A stretch of 64,000 nucleotides of DNA from an uncultured Photobacterium sp. (GTDB taxonomy: Bacteria; Pseudomonadota; Gammaproteobacteria; Enterobacterales; Vibrionaceae). The notes below the pieces were generated by a model, which saw only the letters and a list, made by a program, of their open reading frames with translations, did not search any database and was not told the origin of the DNA. Positions 37,514-47,195 of the stretch are shown piece by piece (the first letter of the stretch is position 1; each line of letters opens with the position of its first letter). The stretch spans positions 1-64,000 of the forward strand of contig NZ_CAMRAN010000003.1 of assembly GCF_947039875.1 (NCBI RefSeq), read 5' to 3'. Position numbers and translations under genes: made by a program.

Positions 37514-38422
37514 TTATGCCAATACCATACCGATAGCAAATAATAGATTGGTGATTAAGGCACACTTAACCATGGTTGCCATCATTGGGCGAAGGGCTGC
37601 ACCATTGGTTGAACGATATACTTGTCGGCCATGATTAATCAGTAATGGCAGGCTTAAAATAAATAGCCAGCCAAAGAGTGATTTCACTTCTAAGAGAGCG
37701 AATAAACTAAAAAATATTATGCTAGTAGAAAGCAAAACAAGGTGGTATTTACGTCCCCATAGTGGACCCATGCGTACAACTAAGGTTTGCTTGCCACATG
37801 CTTTGTCATTATCAATGTCACGTAGGTTATTGATATTGAGTACACCAACCGCCAATAAGCCACATGCCGTTGCGGGCAACATGATCAATGAATCAATTTG
37901 CCCAGTTTGAAGGTAATACGTTCCGGCAACACCTAGCCAGCCAAAAAATATCAGCACAGATAGATCGCCAAGGCCTCGGTAACCATAAGGCTTATTACCG
38001 ACGGTATAGGCAATCGACGCAGCTATCGCCAGCAAACCAAGGATTAAAAAACCGGCAATGTCATGCGGGTTCTTACACGCCATTAAAATTAAGGTTAAGC
38101 CACTGATTGCAGTAAGTATGATGTTTATAATCATTGCCTTACGCATTGTTGCTGCAGTAACTAAACCTGATTGTATTGCCCGTTGTGGACCTAAACGGTC
38201 ATCATTATCTGTGCCTTTAACAGCGTCGCCATAATCATTGGCAAGATTAGATAGAATTTGTAATAGCAAGGCAGTTAATAGCGCAAGAGCTGCAATACTC
38301 GCAGAAAAATTGTCGTGCCATTTTGCCACTGCGCTACCACAGACAATAGAGGCGATGGCAAGAGGTAAGGTTTTTGGTCTTGCGGCATCTAACCAAATTG
38401 TCAGTGAAGAGGGTGAGTTCAT
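37514..38422 (-). CDS. menA: 1,4-dihydroxy-2-naphthoate polyprenyltransferase
   Basis: MenA attaches the prenyl tail in menaquinone synthesis in the inner membrane. The 302-residue UbiA-family protein has about eight hydrophobic segments and the two Asp-rich sites LANDYGDAVKGTDNDDR (about 61-77) and NNLRDIDNDKACGKQTL (about 195-211), which bind the prenyl diphosphate with Mg. Downstream is rraA. The upstream gap carries the hslU terminator. Confidence 0.96.
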   Translation of the reverse strand: MNSPSSLTIWLDAARPKTLPLAIASIVCGSAVAKWHDNFSASIAALALLTALLLQILSNLANDYGDAVKGTDNDDRLGPQRAIQSGLVTAATMRKAMIINIILTAISGLTLILMACKNPHDIAGFLILGLLAIAASIAYTVGNKPYGYRGLGDLSVLIFFGWLGVAGTYYLQTGQIDSLIMLPATACGLLAVGVLNINNLRDIDNDKACGKQTLVVRMGPLWGRKYHLVLLSTSIIFFSLFALLEVKSLFGWLFILSLPLLINHGRQVYRSTNGAALRPMMATMVKCALITNLLFAIGMVLA

Positions 38423-38511
38423 AAATTAGATACTTAAAGTGAATACTGAAAAGGTATTATGGCGTAAATTTGGTCAGGCGCAAATTTATCCCAACAATGT
38501 TTGTTAAAGAA

Positions 38512-38544
38512 CAAAAAAAACGGTGCGATAAAACGCACCGTTTA
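38512..38544 (-). terminator. Rho-independent terminator after hslU
   Basis: The stem CGGTGCG / CGCACCG has a six-base loop and an eight-U tail on the minus strand. Confidence 0.95.
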
Positions 38545-38571
38545 TAATGTTAATAGTCAGTCTAAATTCGA

Positions 38572-39903
38572 TTACAAAATGAAGCGACTTAAATCTTCAT
38601 CAGCGACAAATTCACCTAAACGTGCTTGTACATAAGCATCATCGATCAGGAATTTCTCACCTGATTTTTCACTCGCATCATAAGAAATTTCTTCCATTAA
38701 GCGTTCCATAACAGTGTATAAACGACGGGCACCAATGTTTTCCGTACGCTCATTTACTTGCCATGCAGCTTCAGCCAAGCTATTAACACCATCTGCAGTA
38801 AATTCGATATTTACTGATTCCGTTGCCATTAACGCAACATATTGTTGAGTTAATGATGCTTTTGGCTCAGTAAGAATACGTTTAAAGTCATGGCTCGTCA
38901 GTGCTTCTAGTCCAACACGAATCGGTAAACGACCTTGTAGTTCTGGAATGAGATCTGACGGTTTAGCGACTTGGAATGCGCCAGATGCGATAAACAAAAT
39001 ATGATCTGTTTTAACCATACCATGCTTCGTTGATACTGTACTGCCTTCGACTAATGGTAATAAATCACGTTGTACGCCTTCACGAGAAACGTCAGGACCT
39101 GATGATTCACCACGCTTACAAATCTTATCTATTTCATCAATAAAGACGATACCGTTATTTTCTGCAGCGAAAATAGCTTGTTCTTTTAATTCTTCTTGAT
39201 TAACCAGTTTGGCAGCTTCTTCTTCAGTTGCAGCTTTTAACGCATCTTTGATTTTCATCTTACGTTTTTTGCTAGTGTTACCAGCAAGATTTTGGAACAT
39301 ACCTTGTAACTGGTTGGTCATCTCTTCCATACCAGGAGGCGCCATGATTTCAACGCCCATTTGTGGCGCTGCAACATCAATCTCAATTTCTTTATCATCA
39401 AGTTTACCTTCACGTAATTTCTTACGGAAAGATTGACGCGTTGTTGATTCTGTTGGGGCTTCTTCGTTTTGTCCCCAAGCATCACGTGCGGGTGGTAATA
39501 ACACATCAAGAATACGTTCTTCTGCTAATTCTTCTGCATGTACGCGTACTTTTTCTGTGGCTTGTTGATGAACCATTTTCACTGCAACATCGGTCAGATC
39601 ACGAATAATGGTCTCAACTTCTTTACCGACATAACCGACTTCAGTAAATTTAGTTGCTTCAACTTTAATAAATGGTGCATTAGCTAGTTTTGCTAATCGA
39701 CGTGCGATTTCTGTTTTACCAACCCCTGTTGGACCAATCATTAAAATATTTTTAGGGGTTACTTCTACGCGCAGCTCTTCAGGAAGCTGCATACGACGCC
39801 AGCGGTTACGCAGTGCAATCGCAACCGCTCGCTTGGCTTTGTCTTGACCGATAATATGGCGATCAAGCTCATGAACGATTTGGCGAGGAGTCATTTCAGA
39901 CAT
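38572..39903 (-). CDS. hslU: ATP-dependent protease ATPase subunit HslU
   Basis: HslU is the AAA+ unfoldase of the HslUV protease. The 443-residue protein has Walker [10 protein letters not shown], Walker B FIDEIDK, an intermediate domain (about 110-245), the GYVGKEVE pore loop, sensor [11 protein letters not shown], and the C-terminal tail LSRFIL that docks into HslV. Length matches E. coli (443). It starts 10 bp after hslV and is cotranscribed from a heat-shock promoter. Confidence 0.98.
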   Translation of the reverse strand: MSEMTPRQIVHELDRHIIGQDKAKRAVAIALRNRWRRMQLPEELRVEVTPKNILMIGPTGVGKTEIARRLAKLANAPFIKVEATKFTEVGYVGKEVETIIRDLTDVAVKMVHQQATEKVRVHAEELAEERILDVLLPPARDAWGQNEEAPTESTTRQSFRKKLREGKLDDKEIEIDVAAPQMGVEIMAPPGMEEMTNQLQGMFQNLAGNTSKKRKMKIKDALKAATEEEAAKLVNQEELKEQAIFAAENNGIVFIDEIDKICKRGESSGPDVSREGVQRDLLPLVEGSTVSTKHGMVKTDHILFIASGAFQVAKPSDLIPELQGRLPIRVGLEALTSHDFKRILTEPKASLTQQYVALMATESVNIEFTADGVNSLAEAAWQVNERTENIGARRLYTVMERLMEEISYDASEKSGEKFLIDDAYVQARLGEFVADEDLSRFIL

Positions 39904-39913
39904 TGCAACTTCC

Positions 39914-40441
39914 TTACTTAGTTTCTAATTCTTCAATAGTGTGATTGTGGTTAGTAAACACACAAATATCACCTGCAATATTTAACGCTTTTTCCGCAAT
40001 TTCACGCGCGCTAAGATCGGTATTTTCTAGTAATGCAATGGCAGCTGCTTGAGCGAAATTACCACCAGAGCCAATTGCAACTAAATCATGTTCAGGTTGT
40101 ACTACATCACCATTACCTGTAATGATTAATGAGCCAGTTTCATCAGCAACGACCAATAAAGCTTCGAGTTTACGTAGGGCACGATCAGTTCGCCAATCTT
40201 TGGCTAACTCAACAGCTGATTTCAATAGATGGCCTTGGTGCATTTCTAATTTACGTTCGAAACGCTCAAATAAAGTAAAGGCATCAGCAGTGCCGCCAGC
40301 AAAACCTGCAAGTACTTTATCGTTATAGAGACGACGAACTTTGCGAGCGTTGCCTTTCATTACTGTATTGCCAAGTGAGACTTGGCCATCACCAGCAATT
40401 ACGACTTTGTCGTTACGACGAACAGATACAATAGTTGTCAC
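39914..40441 (-). CDS. hslV: ATP-dependent protease subunit HslV
   Basis: HslV is the dodecameric proteolytic core of HslUV. The 175-residue protein begins [24 protein letters not shown]; after Met removal the N-terminal Thr2 is the catalytic nucleophile, and the GDGQVSLGN and [24 protein letters not shown] segments are proteasome-like. A sigma-32-type promoter lies 56-84 bases upstream. Confidence 0.98.
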   Translation of the reverse strand: MTTIVSVRRNDKVVIAGDGQVSLGNTVMKGNARKVRRLYNDKVLAGFAGGTADAFTLFERFERKLEMHQGHLLKSAVELAKDWRTDRALRKLEALLVVADETGSLIITGNGDVVQPEHDLVAIGSGGNFAQAAAIALLENTDLSAREIAEKALNIAGDICVFTNHNHTIEELETK

Positions 40442-40496
40442 GTTAAACCCTCTTTGATTCAGCTCCGACGTTAGCCGGGATCATTAATGCTATTAG

Positions 40497-40525
40497 ATCT
40501 GGGGATAGTAATACTGGTTTTCAAG
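40497..40525 (-). promoter_or_regulatory. Sigma-32 (heat-shock) promoter of hslVU
   Basis: Read on the minus strand, CTTGAAA is followed after 14 bases by CCCCAGAT. The sigma-32 consensus is CTTGAAA with 13-15 bases then CCCCATnT, so the -35 is perfect and the -10 differs only at one consensus base. It is placed correctly upstream of hslV. Confidence 0.92.
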
Positions 40526-40571
40526 GTGTAGGTGACAATTGCTCATTGTGGTGATGCTAACCATCAGGCGA

Positions 40572-40597
40572 TAAAAAAGGATGCCATGATGGCATCC
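40572..40597 (-). terminator. Rho-independent terminator after ftsN
   Basis: GGATGCC / GGCATCC with a five-base loop has a six-U tail on the minus strand. It lies upstream of hslV but in the ftsN reading direction it would come after hslVU's promoter; by position it ends the transcript of ftsN at 40624. Confidence 0.88.
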
Positions 40598-40623
40598 CTT
40601 TTTATTATTCATAGTAATAATGA

Positions 40624-41226
40624 TTATTCCCAGAACCAAATTGCACAAGGGCTAATGCCATGTTGTTGTAATTTGTTCTGATCATTCATTGCTAAGCGTT
40701 TATCTTTGTAAGGGCCAAGCACAACACGATACCAAGTACCTTTATTGTTAGTTGATACTTTTATTTGGCTATTTAAGCCCTGAAACGCAATTATCGCTTT
40801 ACGTTCATCGGCTTGAGTTTGACTGTGATAAGCACCGCATTGTAATAAATAAGGCTTAGCTGGCTTCTTTTTTGCAATGACTTGTTTAGGGGGGGATTTT
40901 GAAACGATGACTTTTTTATTTTCCAGTTCTTGAATATAACGCCATTTTTCTTCTGGTTTAGGCGGCAAAGCGGTTGTGTTAACTTTTGCTGGCGGCTGTG
41001 GCTTGATAATAACAGCCGCAGGGATCGCTGGCTCTTTTTCAGGAACGTCAGTGCCAGAAAGGAAAAATAAACTCGTAATCAGCCCACACACTAAAATAAC
41101 AGCGAAAGCTGCCCACTTGGTTGGAAAACCAGTCGTTGGCACTTTTTTGCCTTTAGGGTTAGCTTTTGTTTTTGGTGACGCTGGTTTTGCTGAGCGTCCA
41201 CGTTTTACATAATCTTTAGTAGCCAC
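40624..41226 (-). CDS. ftsN: Cell division protein FtsN
   Basis: FtsN triggers septal peptidoglycan synthesis and binds denuded glycan through its SPOR domain. The 200-residue protein has a basic cytosolic tail (DYVKRGRSAKPASPKTKANP), one transmembrane helix at about 37-56, a Pro/Lys-rich periplasmic linker, and a SPOR domain from about residue 125 (YLLQCGAYHSQTQADERKA to CAIWFWE) with the paired cysteines expected in FtsN. It is shorter than E. coli FtsN (319), as in other Vibrionaceae. cytR lies upstream on the same strand, as in E. coli. Confidence 0.93.
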   Translation of the reverse strand: MATKDYVKRGRSAKPASPKTKANPKGKKVPTTGFPTKWAAFAVILVCGLITSLFFLSGTDVPEKEPAIPAAVIIKPQPPAKVNTTALPPKPEEKWRYIQELENKKVIVSKSPPKQVIAKKKPAKPYLLQCGAYHSQTQADERKAIIAFQGLNSQIKVSTNNKGTWYRVVLGPYKDKRLAMNDQNKLQQHGISPCAIWFWE

Positions 41227-41395
41227 GATATCGACAAATTAGTTTGGGTAGATAGATAGGACACTATGTTACAAAGTTGGATTGATCCTGACCAGTTATT
41301 ATCGCTGTTTTGTTGATAATTAACCCCATACTTTCACAAAATGCCAGATTTTATGATCTTCGTGCTGTAACGTGTCAAATATGGGGATAGATTAA

Positions 41396-42400
41396 TTAGC
41401 GACTTGGGGGGGCAGCACTTTCACGAATAACCAGTTTGGCGTCCAATAATCGCGACCCGGCCTGAACATCTTTACCTTTGAGTAATTCCAGTAACATCAG
41501 CATTGCTTGACGGCCGATCTCATAACGAGGCTGTGAGACGGTCGTTAATGGTGGATCACAATATTCTGCAAATTGAATATCATCAAAACCCACAATAGAA
41601 ATATCATGTGGTACACGTAAACCTAAACGTTTAGCCTGTTGCATTGCGCCAATTGCCATCACGTCGGAATGGCAAAATAATGCCGTTGGCGGTTCAGGCA
41701 AAGCAAGTAATGCTGTAATCGCGCGTGCGCCGGCAGCAAAGCTAAAATCACCTTTAATGGTGTAAGCCGGATTTAGAGTAATACCTGCACGACGCAGTGC
41801 TTGTTGATAACCTTGCTGGCGAAATTGTGATAATGCTGCTTTATCTGGACCCGTGATTTGAGCAATACGTTTATGGCCCATTTGAGTGAGATAATTTACC
41901 GCATCAAAGGCTGCAGTTAAGTTATCAATATGCACCGTCGGTAATTCAAGCTCTGGCGCATATTCACATGCCATGACGAGTGGTGGCAGATTTTTTTGTT
42001 CAGGTTTACTGACGTCAAACGGTAAATTATTACCTAATAACAGCATGCCATCAGCTTGTTTAGTAAATACTAAATTTGCAAATGAGTTTTCTCGACGTTG
42101 TTGTTGGCCGCTGTCACCGAGTAACACTAGATAACCATTTTCCATCGCTGCTTCTTCAATGCCGCGAATAATTTCAGTGAAATAAGGATCACAGATATCC
42201 GGAACAATAGTTACGATAGTTTTTGATTCATTGCGGCGTAGGTTACGCGCTAGTGAATTGGGTGAATATCCAGCTTCCATTACGGCTTGCTCAACTTTTT
42301 TCCTTGTTGATGCCGATACTTTTTCCGGGTTCATGAGCGCGCGTGAAACTGTCGCGGTTGATACCCCGGCTAGCTGGGCAACGTCCTTCATTGTCGCCAT
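41396..42400 (-). CDS. cytR: LacI-family transcriptional repressor CytR
   Basis: CytR represses nucleoside uptake and catabolism genes together with CRP; in V. cholerae it also affects biofilm and competence. The 334-residue protein has an N-terminal LacI helix-turn-helix (MATMKDVAQLAGVSTATVSRALMNPEKVS) followed by a periplasmic-binding-type effector domain ending IRESAAPPSR. The order priA, cytR, ftsN, hslVU equals the E. coli order, which supports the name. Confidence 0.94.
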   Translation of the reverse strand: MATMKDVAQLAGVSTATVSRALMNPEKVSASTRKKVEQAVMEAGYSPNSLARNLRRNESKTIVTIVPDICDPYFTEIIRGIEEAAMENGYLVLLGDSGQQQRRENSFANLVFTKQADGMLLLGNNLPFDVSKPEQKNLPPLVMACEYAPELELPTVHIDNLTAAFDAVNYLTQMGHKRIAQITGPDKAALSQFRQQGYQQALRRAGITLNPAYTIKGDFSFAAGARAITALLALPEPPTALFCHSDVMAIGAMQQAKRLGLRVPHDISIVGFDDIQFAEYCDPPLTTVSQPRYEIGRQAMLMLLELLKGKDVQAGSRLLDAKLVIRESAAPPSR

Positions 42401-42603
42401 AGTGCTTTCCTCTTGTGCTATATCTTACTAATTTACAGTTGGCTATCTGATTTGAAAATGTATTCAGATATGTTCACCAACTAATTGTAACTGACTGAAA
42501 AACGTCAATTCATATACATATTGTAGAATGGATGCATCAGCTGAAACATGCTTCCAATAGCATAAATTACATTCGCTATGTGAGATGCATCGCATTGTGT
42601 AGT

Positions 42604-44805
42604 TTAAGTTAAATCTTGCGGTTCAACATCAATCGACCACCTAATTTTTTTCGCTAGCGGTAAGAGCTGAATTGCAGGCTTAGCAATATTGAGTATTTGT
42701 TGAAGTTTATTCCTATTAGGTATTTGTAAAATTAATTGCCATCGAAATCGCCCCGCACGACGAGCAAGTGGGGCAGGGTTTGGCCCTAAGACACAACAAT
42801 CTTGGTCATATACCGGACTGGCTTCAAAAATTCCCCGTACCTGCTGTAAAAACTGACACACAAGGTCGCTATCATTAGCTTCTGCGCGTAATAACACTAA
42901 GTGAGTAAACGGCGGCAACAATGCTTGGCGACGTTCAGTTAAGGCTGCTTGAGAAAAAACGCCATAACCTTTATGCAATAATGATTGTAGTAGTTGGTGC
43001 TCTGGATGGTGTGTTTGTAATAATACTGATCCTGGCTTACTGGCACGTCCTGCTCGACCTGCCACTTGAATAAATAGCTGTGCTAATCGCTCAGATGCGC
43101 GAAAGTCATTACTGAATAATGCACTATCGACATCAATTAATGCCACTAAGGTTACATTGGGAAAGTGATGACCTTTGGCGAGCATTTGGGTGCCGATTAA
43201 AATTTGATATTCATTATTTTTAATGGCTTCTAAATAGTTTTCTAATGCCCCTTTACGACGGGTACTGTCTCTATCAATACGTACGGTTTTAAACTCAGGG
43301 AATAGTTCGGCTAATTGTGCTTCAAGCTGTTCTGTTCCTACTCCGACAGGCAATAGTTGGGTTGAGCCACATTGTTGGCATTGGTGCATGATTGGCCGCT
43401 GAGTTGCACAGTGATGACAGCGTAATTCCCCTGATTGTTGATGGAGGGTGTAATACGCATCACAGCGATCACATTCAGCGATCCAGCCACACTCATGGCA
43501 CATCATCGCGGGCGAAAATCCACGACGATTAAGAAACAGCATCACTTGGTTGCCCGCATTGAGGTGCTTACGCATTTCAGCAATCAATGGTGCTGATAGT
43601 CCGGCATTTAAATACAAGCCTTTGACATCAATCACACCATGACGTGCGGCACTCGCATTACCTGCGCGTTTAGAGAGTGCCAGATAATGGTATTTCCCCG
43701 TTTGTGCGTTATGCAGTGTTTCAAGTGCAGGCGTTGCAGAGCCTAAAACAATGGGAATATTTTCTTTATTGGCACGCATTACGGCCAGATCACGAGCGTG
43801 GTAACGTAAACTATCTTGTTGTTTGTATGAAGCATCATGTTCTTCATCGACAATGATAATGCCAAGATTAGCAAAGGGCGTAAATAGTGCTGAGCGGGTG
43901 CCAATAATGATCCCTGCCTGATTATCTCGTCCGGCTAACCATGCCGCCATGCGCTCGCTATCGTTTAAACCTGAATGTACGGTTTCTAATGGCACCTTAA
44001 AACGGCGTTTAAAGCGATTGATTGTTTGGGGAGTTAGGCCAATTTCTGGTACTAAAATTAACGCTTGTTTACCTGCAGCTAAAATGGGTTCTAGTAAATT
44101 AAGGTAGACCTCTGTTTTACCCGAGCCAGTAACGCCATCAAGTAGATAACAGCCAAAACCGGGATTGCTGTTAACCGTTGCAATTGCTAGCGCTTGCTCT
44201 TCGTTTAAACGCGGTTTTTGTTCTGTGATCTCAAATTGTGGTTGCCACTGGCGTTGTTGTGGCTGATGTTGTTGTTCGCTAATCCAACCTTTTTGTTCAA
44301 TAGTTTTTAGGGTGGTGCTATTGACGTCATGAGTGAGTAAGGTTTCATGACTGAGTGGCCCATTACGTAATAGATTTAGGACTTGTGCTTGTTTAGGCGC
44401 ACGTTTTAAGCCATTCAATGGTTGCTCTCGACCGGTTTCAGTAAGGTGCCAGTATTTTAATGGCGCAGTTGACGCCTCTCGACCTTTGCGCAGTAATGCT
44501 GGCATCGCATTCGCTAGAGCATCACCTAATGGGTATTGATAATAGCTACTGGCCCATTTTAATAAGCTAAATAAAGTGGGTTGCCATAAAGGTTGCTCAT
44601 CCAATACTTGCTGAATAGGTTTTAACTGTTGAATAGGAAAATCAGAATCATGTCCAATAGCAACCACAATCCCGACTAATCGTTGTCGACCAAAAGGCAC
44701 CAGCACACGCCCGCCGATAACTGGGGTAGTGTTGGGCTTGATGAGATAGTCAAAAGTTTTATCTAGTGGGATGGGTAAAGCAACGCGTGCTATTGGGTGG
44801 TTCAT
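42604..44805 (-). CDS. priA: Primosomal helicase PriA
   Basis: PriA is a 3'-5' helicase that recognises stalled forks and reloads the replisome. The 733-residue protein has an N-terminal DNA-binding domain, Walker A GVTGSGKTEVYL (about 227), the DEEH box IIIVDEEHDASYKQQD, a zinc-binding insertion with eight cysteines (from CHECGWIAECDRC to HQCQQCGS), and QVAGRAGRA. Length matches E. coli (732). Divergent from rpmE. Confidence 0.97.
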   Translation of the reverse strand: MNHPIARVALPIPLDKTFDYLIKPNTTPVIGGRVLVPFGRQRLVGIVVAIGHDSDFPIQQLKPIQQVLDEQPLWQPTLFSLLKWASSYYQYPLGDALANAMPALLRKGREASTAPLKYWHLTETGREQPLNGLKRAPKQAQVLNLLRNGPLSHETLLTHDVNSTTLKTIEQKGWISEQQHQPQQRQWQPQFEITEQKPRLNEEQALAIATVNSNPGFGCYLLDGVTGSGKTEVYLNLLEPILAAGKQALILVPEIGLTPQTINRFKRRFKVPLETVHSGLNDSERMAAWLAGRDNQAGIIIGTRSALFTPFANLGIIIVDEEHDASYKQQDSLRYHARDLAVMRANKENIPIVLGSATPALETLHNAQTGKYHYLALSKRAGNASAARHGVIDVKGLYLNAGLSAPLIAEMRKHLNAGNQVMLFLNRRGFSPAMMCHECGWIAECDRCDAYYTLHQQSGELRCHHCATQRPIMHQCQQCGSTQLLPVGVGTEQLEAQLAELFPEFKTVRIDRDSTRRKGALENYLEAIKNNEYQILIGTQMLAKGHHFPNVTLVALIDVDSALFSNDFRASERLAQLFIQVAGRAGRASKPGSVLLQTHHPEHQLLQSLLHKGYGVFSQAALTERRQALLPPFTHLVLLRAEANDSDLVCQFLQQVRGIFEASPVYDQDCCVLGPNPAPLARRAGRFRWQLILQIPNRNKLQQILNIAKPAIQLLPLAKKIRWSIDVEPQDLT

Positions 44806-45013
44806 ATTTTATCGCTTTAATTGAACGTGTGCTAAATAGTAACAGATCGCGTGATATGGGATAAGTACCGCTATGGTCGCATTATTATTGATTGTTTTAG
44901 TGATCAATAAAAGAGCGATAAAAAACAGTGTCTGAGTTGATCTCTGAGTAATGATTGATTACTATACGCCGCCTGATTTGTCGTAATTTTACGGCAGACT
45001 ATTTTATTAACTA

Positions 45014-45050
45014 CGTGTGGTGCCCGGCTTTGGATCGGGAGAGCGACACG
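45014..45050 (+). promoter_or_regulatory. Structured leader upstream of rpmE (L31 autoregulation candidate)
   Basis: The leader forms a two-tier stem: CGTGT (45014-45018) pairs with ACACG (45046-45050), and CCCG (45023-45026) with CGGG (45036-45039). The structure ends 21 bases before the rpmE ATG. Gammaproteobacterial rpmE mRNAs are known to be autoregulated by L31 through a leader structure; this fits that role but the consensus was not compared. Confidence 0.6.
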
Positions 45051-45071
45051 GCCTTAACTTGAGGTTTCCCC

Positions 45072-45284
45072 ATGAAACAAGGTATCCACCCAGAATACAA
45101 AGCAGTAAACGCACGTTGTTCTTGCGGTAACACTTTCGAATTTAACTCTACTATGAGTAAAGACATCAACCTTGATGTATGCGATAAGTGTCACCCATTC
45201 TACACTGGTAAGCAACGTCAAGTTAGCTCTGGCGGTCGTGTGGACAAATTCAACAAGCGTTTTGGTGCGCTTGCTAGCAAGTAA
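45072..45284 (+). CDS. rpmE: 50S ribosomal protein L31, zinc-binding type
   Basis: L31 bridges the ribosomal subunits. The 70-residue protein has four cysteines (16, 18, 37, 40) in the CxC...CxxC arrangement, so this is the zinc-containing C+ form rather than the zinc-independent paralog made under zinc starvation. Codon use is strongly biased, as for a ribosomal protein. The ATG has GAGG upstream. A strong terminator follows. Confidence 0.98.
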   Translation: MKQGIHPEYKAVNARCSCGNTFEFNSTMSKDINLDVCDKCHPFYTGKQRQVSSGGRVDKFNKRFGALASK

Positions 45285-45303
45285 TTATTTGCCAGCTGAA
45301 TTT

Positions 45304-45336
45304 AAAAAAAAGGAATGCGTAAGCATTCCTTTTTTT
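45304..45336 (+). terminator. Rho-independent terminator after rpmE
   Basis: GGAATGC / GCATTCC with a GTAA loop is extended by A-T pairs and followed by T. Confidence 0.95.
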
Positions 45337-45358
45337 ATAACTTAAATTTGTCAGATGT

Positions 45359-45387
45359 AAAAAAACCAGCATAAATGCTGGTTTTTT
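45359..45387 (-). terminator. Rho-independent terminator after metJ
   Basis: ACCAGCAT / ATGCTGGT with A-T extensions and a U-tract on the minus strand follows metJ by 18 bases. Confidence 0.9.
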
Positions 45388-45404
45388 GCTATCTCATGTA
45401 CATG

Positions 45405-45722
45405 TTATTCATTAATGTCTTCGTAACTGATACCCATCGCGTCCATTAATAGCTTTGCTTCTGCAGGAAGATCGTCAGGGTGATCTTTACGGATATCATC
45501 ATCTGTGGGTAACGGTTGGCCTGTATAGGCATGTAGGAAAGCTTCACAGAGTAGTTCACTGTTGGTAGCGTGGCGCAGGTTATTGACCTGACGACGAGTA
45601 CGTTCATCAGTAAGAATTTTGAGGACCTTTAATGGAATAGACACTGTAATTTTTTTTACTTGTTCATTTTTTTTACCGTGTTCTGCATAAGGGCTAATAT
45701 ATTCGCCATTCCACTTTGCCAT
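45405..45722 (-). CDS. metJ: Methionine repressor MetJ
   Basis: MetJ is a ribbon-helix-helix dimer that represses methionine genes when bound to S-adenosylmethionine. The 105-residue protein begins [37 protein letters not shown], where the KKITVSIP strand enters the DNA major groove. [22 protein letters not shown] follows, conserved across the family. It is divergent from metB, with tandem Met boxes between, so it probably controls both units. Confidence 0.98.
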   Translation of the reverse strand: MAKWNGEYISPYAEHGKKNEQVKKITVSIPLKVLKILTDERTRRQVNNLRHATNSELLCEAFLHAYTGQPLPTDDDIRKDHPDDLPAEAKLLMDAMGISYEDINE

Positions 45723-46028
45723 GTTTTACCTTCTCAGCGATGTTTAATTAATGATGATAACAATGTCGCGATGACGGTTGTTAGTACATAGTCATGATAG
45801 GCGGCGATATTACGTGAACATCACTAGTTTGTCCTCTACAGTGGTAGACAACAGTTGCTAGATCACGACTATTTTTTCAATTATTGAATTTTAGCGGGAT
45901 TTACCGCTATAAGCAAAGACATATGGACGTCTAGAGGTGTTGACGTCTTGTTTTGATGTGGTTAAGGTTGTTAACAACCATCATTATTTATTTACAGGGT
46001 TCATCCCCTTATAACAAGGAACGTTATT
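45723..46028. other. Divergent intergenic region metJ / metB
   Basis: This 306-bp regulatory region holds the Met boxes (45917-45948) and, 18 bases after them, a perfect 14-bp palindrome GGTTGTTAACAACC at 45966-45979. No ORF was credible; a 26-codon frame starting inside the boxes has no binding site. Confidence 0.75.
45917..45948. promoter_or_regulatory. Tandem MetJ operator (four Met boxes)
   Basis: Four contiguous eight-base units read AGACATAT, GGACGTCT, AGAGGTGT and TGACGTCT. Against the Met box consensus AGACGTCT they match 6, 7, 6 and 7 of 8 positions. MetJ dimers bind such arrays cooperatively. The location suits repression of metB and metJ. Confidence 0.92.
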
Positions 46029-47195
46029 ATGAGTGATAAGCAGCTTGCGACCATTGCCGTTCGTACCGGTATTGACGTTGATTCACAATATAATGCTGTT
46101 GTGCCGCCAATTTACTTAACGTCCACCTACAGTTTTCCTGCGCTAGGTGAGTTACCGCAATATGATTATTCCCGTTCAGGCAATCCAACTCGTAACACAT
46201 TAGCTGATGCTCTGAGTGATATGGAAGGCGGCGCGGGGGGCGTCGTCACCAGTTGTGGTACAGCTGCGATGAATTTATTGGTGTCTGCAGTTTTAGGTCC
46301 TAATGATTTATTGATTGCGCCCCATGATTGTTATGGCGGCAGTTATCGTTTATTCAATACTCGCGCTCAAAAGGGCGACTTTAAAGTGCTGTTTATTGAT
46401 CAATCAGATTCTGAGGCCTTAGCGGCAGCATTGGCACAAAAGCCGACCTTGTTATGGCTTGAGACCCCCTCGAATCCTTTAGTGCGGGTGATTGATATTA
46501 CGGCGATTTGCCAACAAGCACAGGCGGTTGGTTGCCAAGTTGCCGTTGATAACACTTTCCTATCGCCATTATTACAGCAACCTTTATCGCTTGGGGCTGA
46601 TTTTGTAGTGCATTCAACCACTAAATATATAAATGGCCACTCTGATGTTGTTGGTGGTGTTTTAATTGCCAAACAGCAATCTGCAGCTGAAAATCTAAGT
46701 TGGTGGGCAAATTGTATCGGTGCCACAGGGGCTCCCTTTGATGCGTATTTAACCTTACGTGGATTACGTACATTAGCACCTCGAATGAGAATGCATGAAG
46801 AGAATGGAGCCGCAGTGTTAGCTTATTTACAGCAACAACCATTGGTTGGCACCATTTATCATCCAAGTTTACCTACTCATCCAGGGCATGAAATTGCTAA
46901 ATGCCAACAGCGTGGTTTTGGATCAATGATGAGTTTTGAATTTGCAGGAAGCTATCAGCAATTGGAATTGTTTGTTAAAAAATTGCAATTATTTTCATTA
47001 GCAGAGTCATTAGGGGGAACGGAGAGTTTAATTGCTCATCCAGCTTCAATGACTCATCGTGCTATGACCGATGAAGCACAACGAGCGGCAGGGATCTCTA
47101 CCTCTTTGTTACGGTTATCGGTAGGTTTAGAAGACCCACAAGATTTGATTGCTGATCTTAAACAGGCGTTCGCTATTGCAAAGGAGGGCTGCTGA
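46029..47195 (+). CDS. metB: Cystathionine gamma-synthase
   Basis: MetB is a PLP enzyme that condenses cysteine with an O-acylhomoserine to make cystathionine for methionine. The 388-residue protein shows the Cys/Met-metabolism signature with the PLP lysine in HSTTKYINGHSDVVGG, YDYSRSGNPTRNTLADAL, and SLGGTESLIAHPASMTHR near the C-terminus. The ATG follows AAGGAA. Its stop overlaps the metL start by one base (TGATG), so they are translationally coupled. Confidence 0.96.
   Translation: MSDKQLATIAVRTGIDVDSQYNAVVPPIYLTSTYSFPALGELPQYDYSRSGNPTRNTLADALSDMEGGAGGVVTSCGTAAMNLLVSAVLGPNDLLIAPHDCYGGSYRLFNTRAQKGDFKVLFIDQSDSEALAAALAQKPTLLWLETPSNPLVRVIDITAICQQAQAVGCQVAVDNTFLSPLLQQPLSLGADFVVHSTTKYINGHSDVVGGVLIAKQQSAAENLSWWANCIGATGAPFDAYLTLRGLRTLAPRMRMHEENGAAVLAYLQQQPLVGTIYHPSLPTHPGHEIAKCQQRGFGSMMSFEFAGSYQQLELFVKKLQLFSLAESLGGTESLIAHPASMTHRAMTDEAQRAAGISTSLLRLSVGLEDPQDLIADLKQAFAIAKEGC

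Noticed and set aside
45956-46036. 26-codon frame overlapping the metB start
   Set aside because: Starts inside the operator region without a binding site and carries no methionine-rich stretch.
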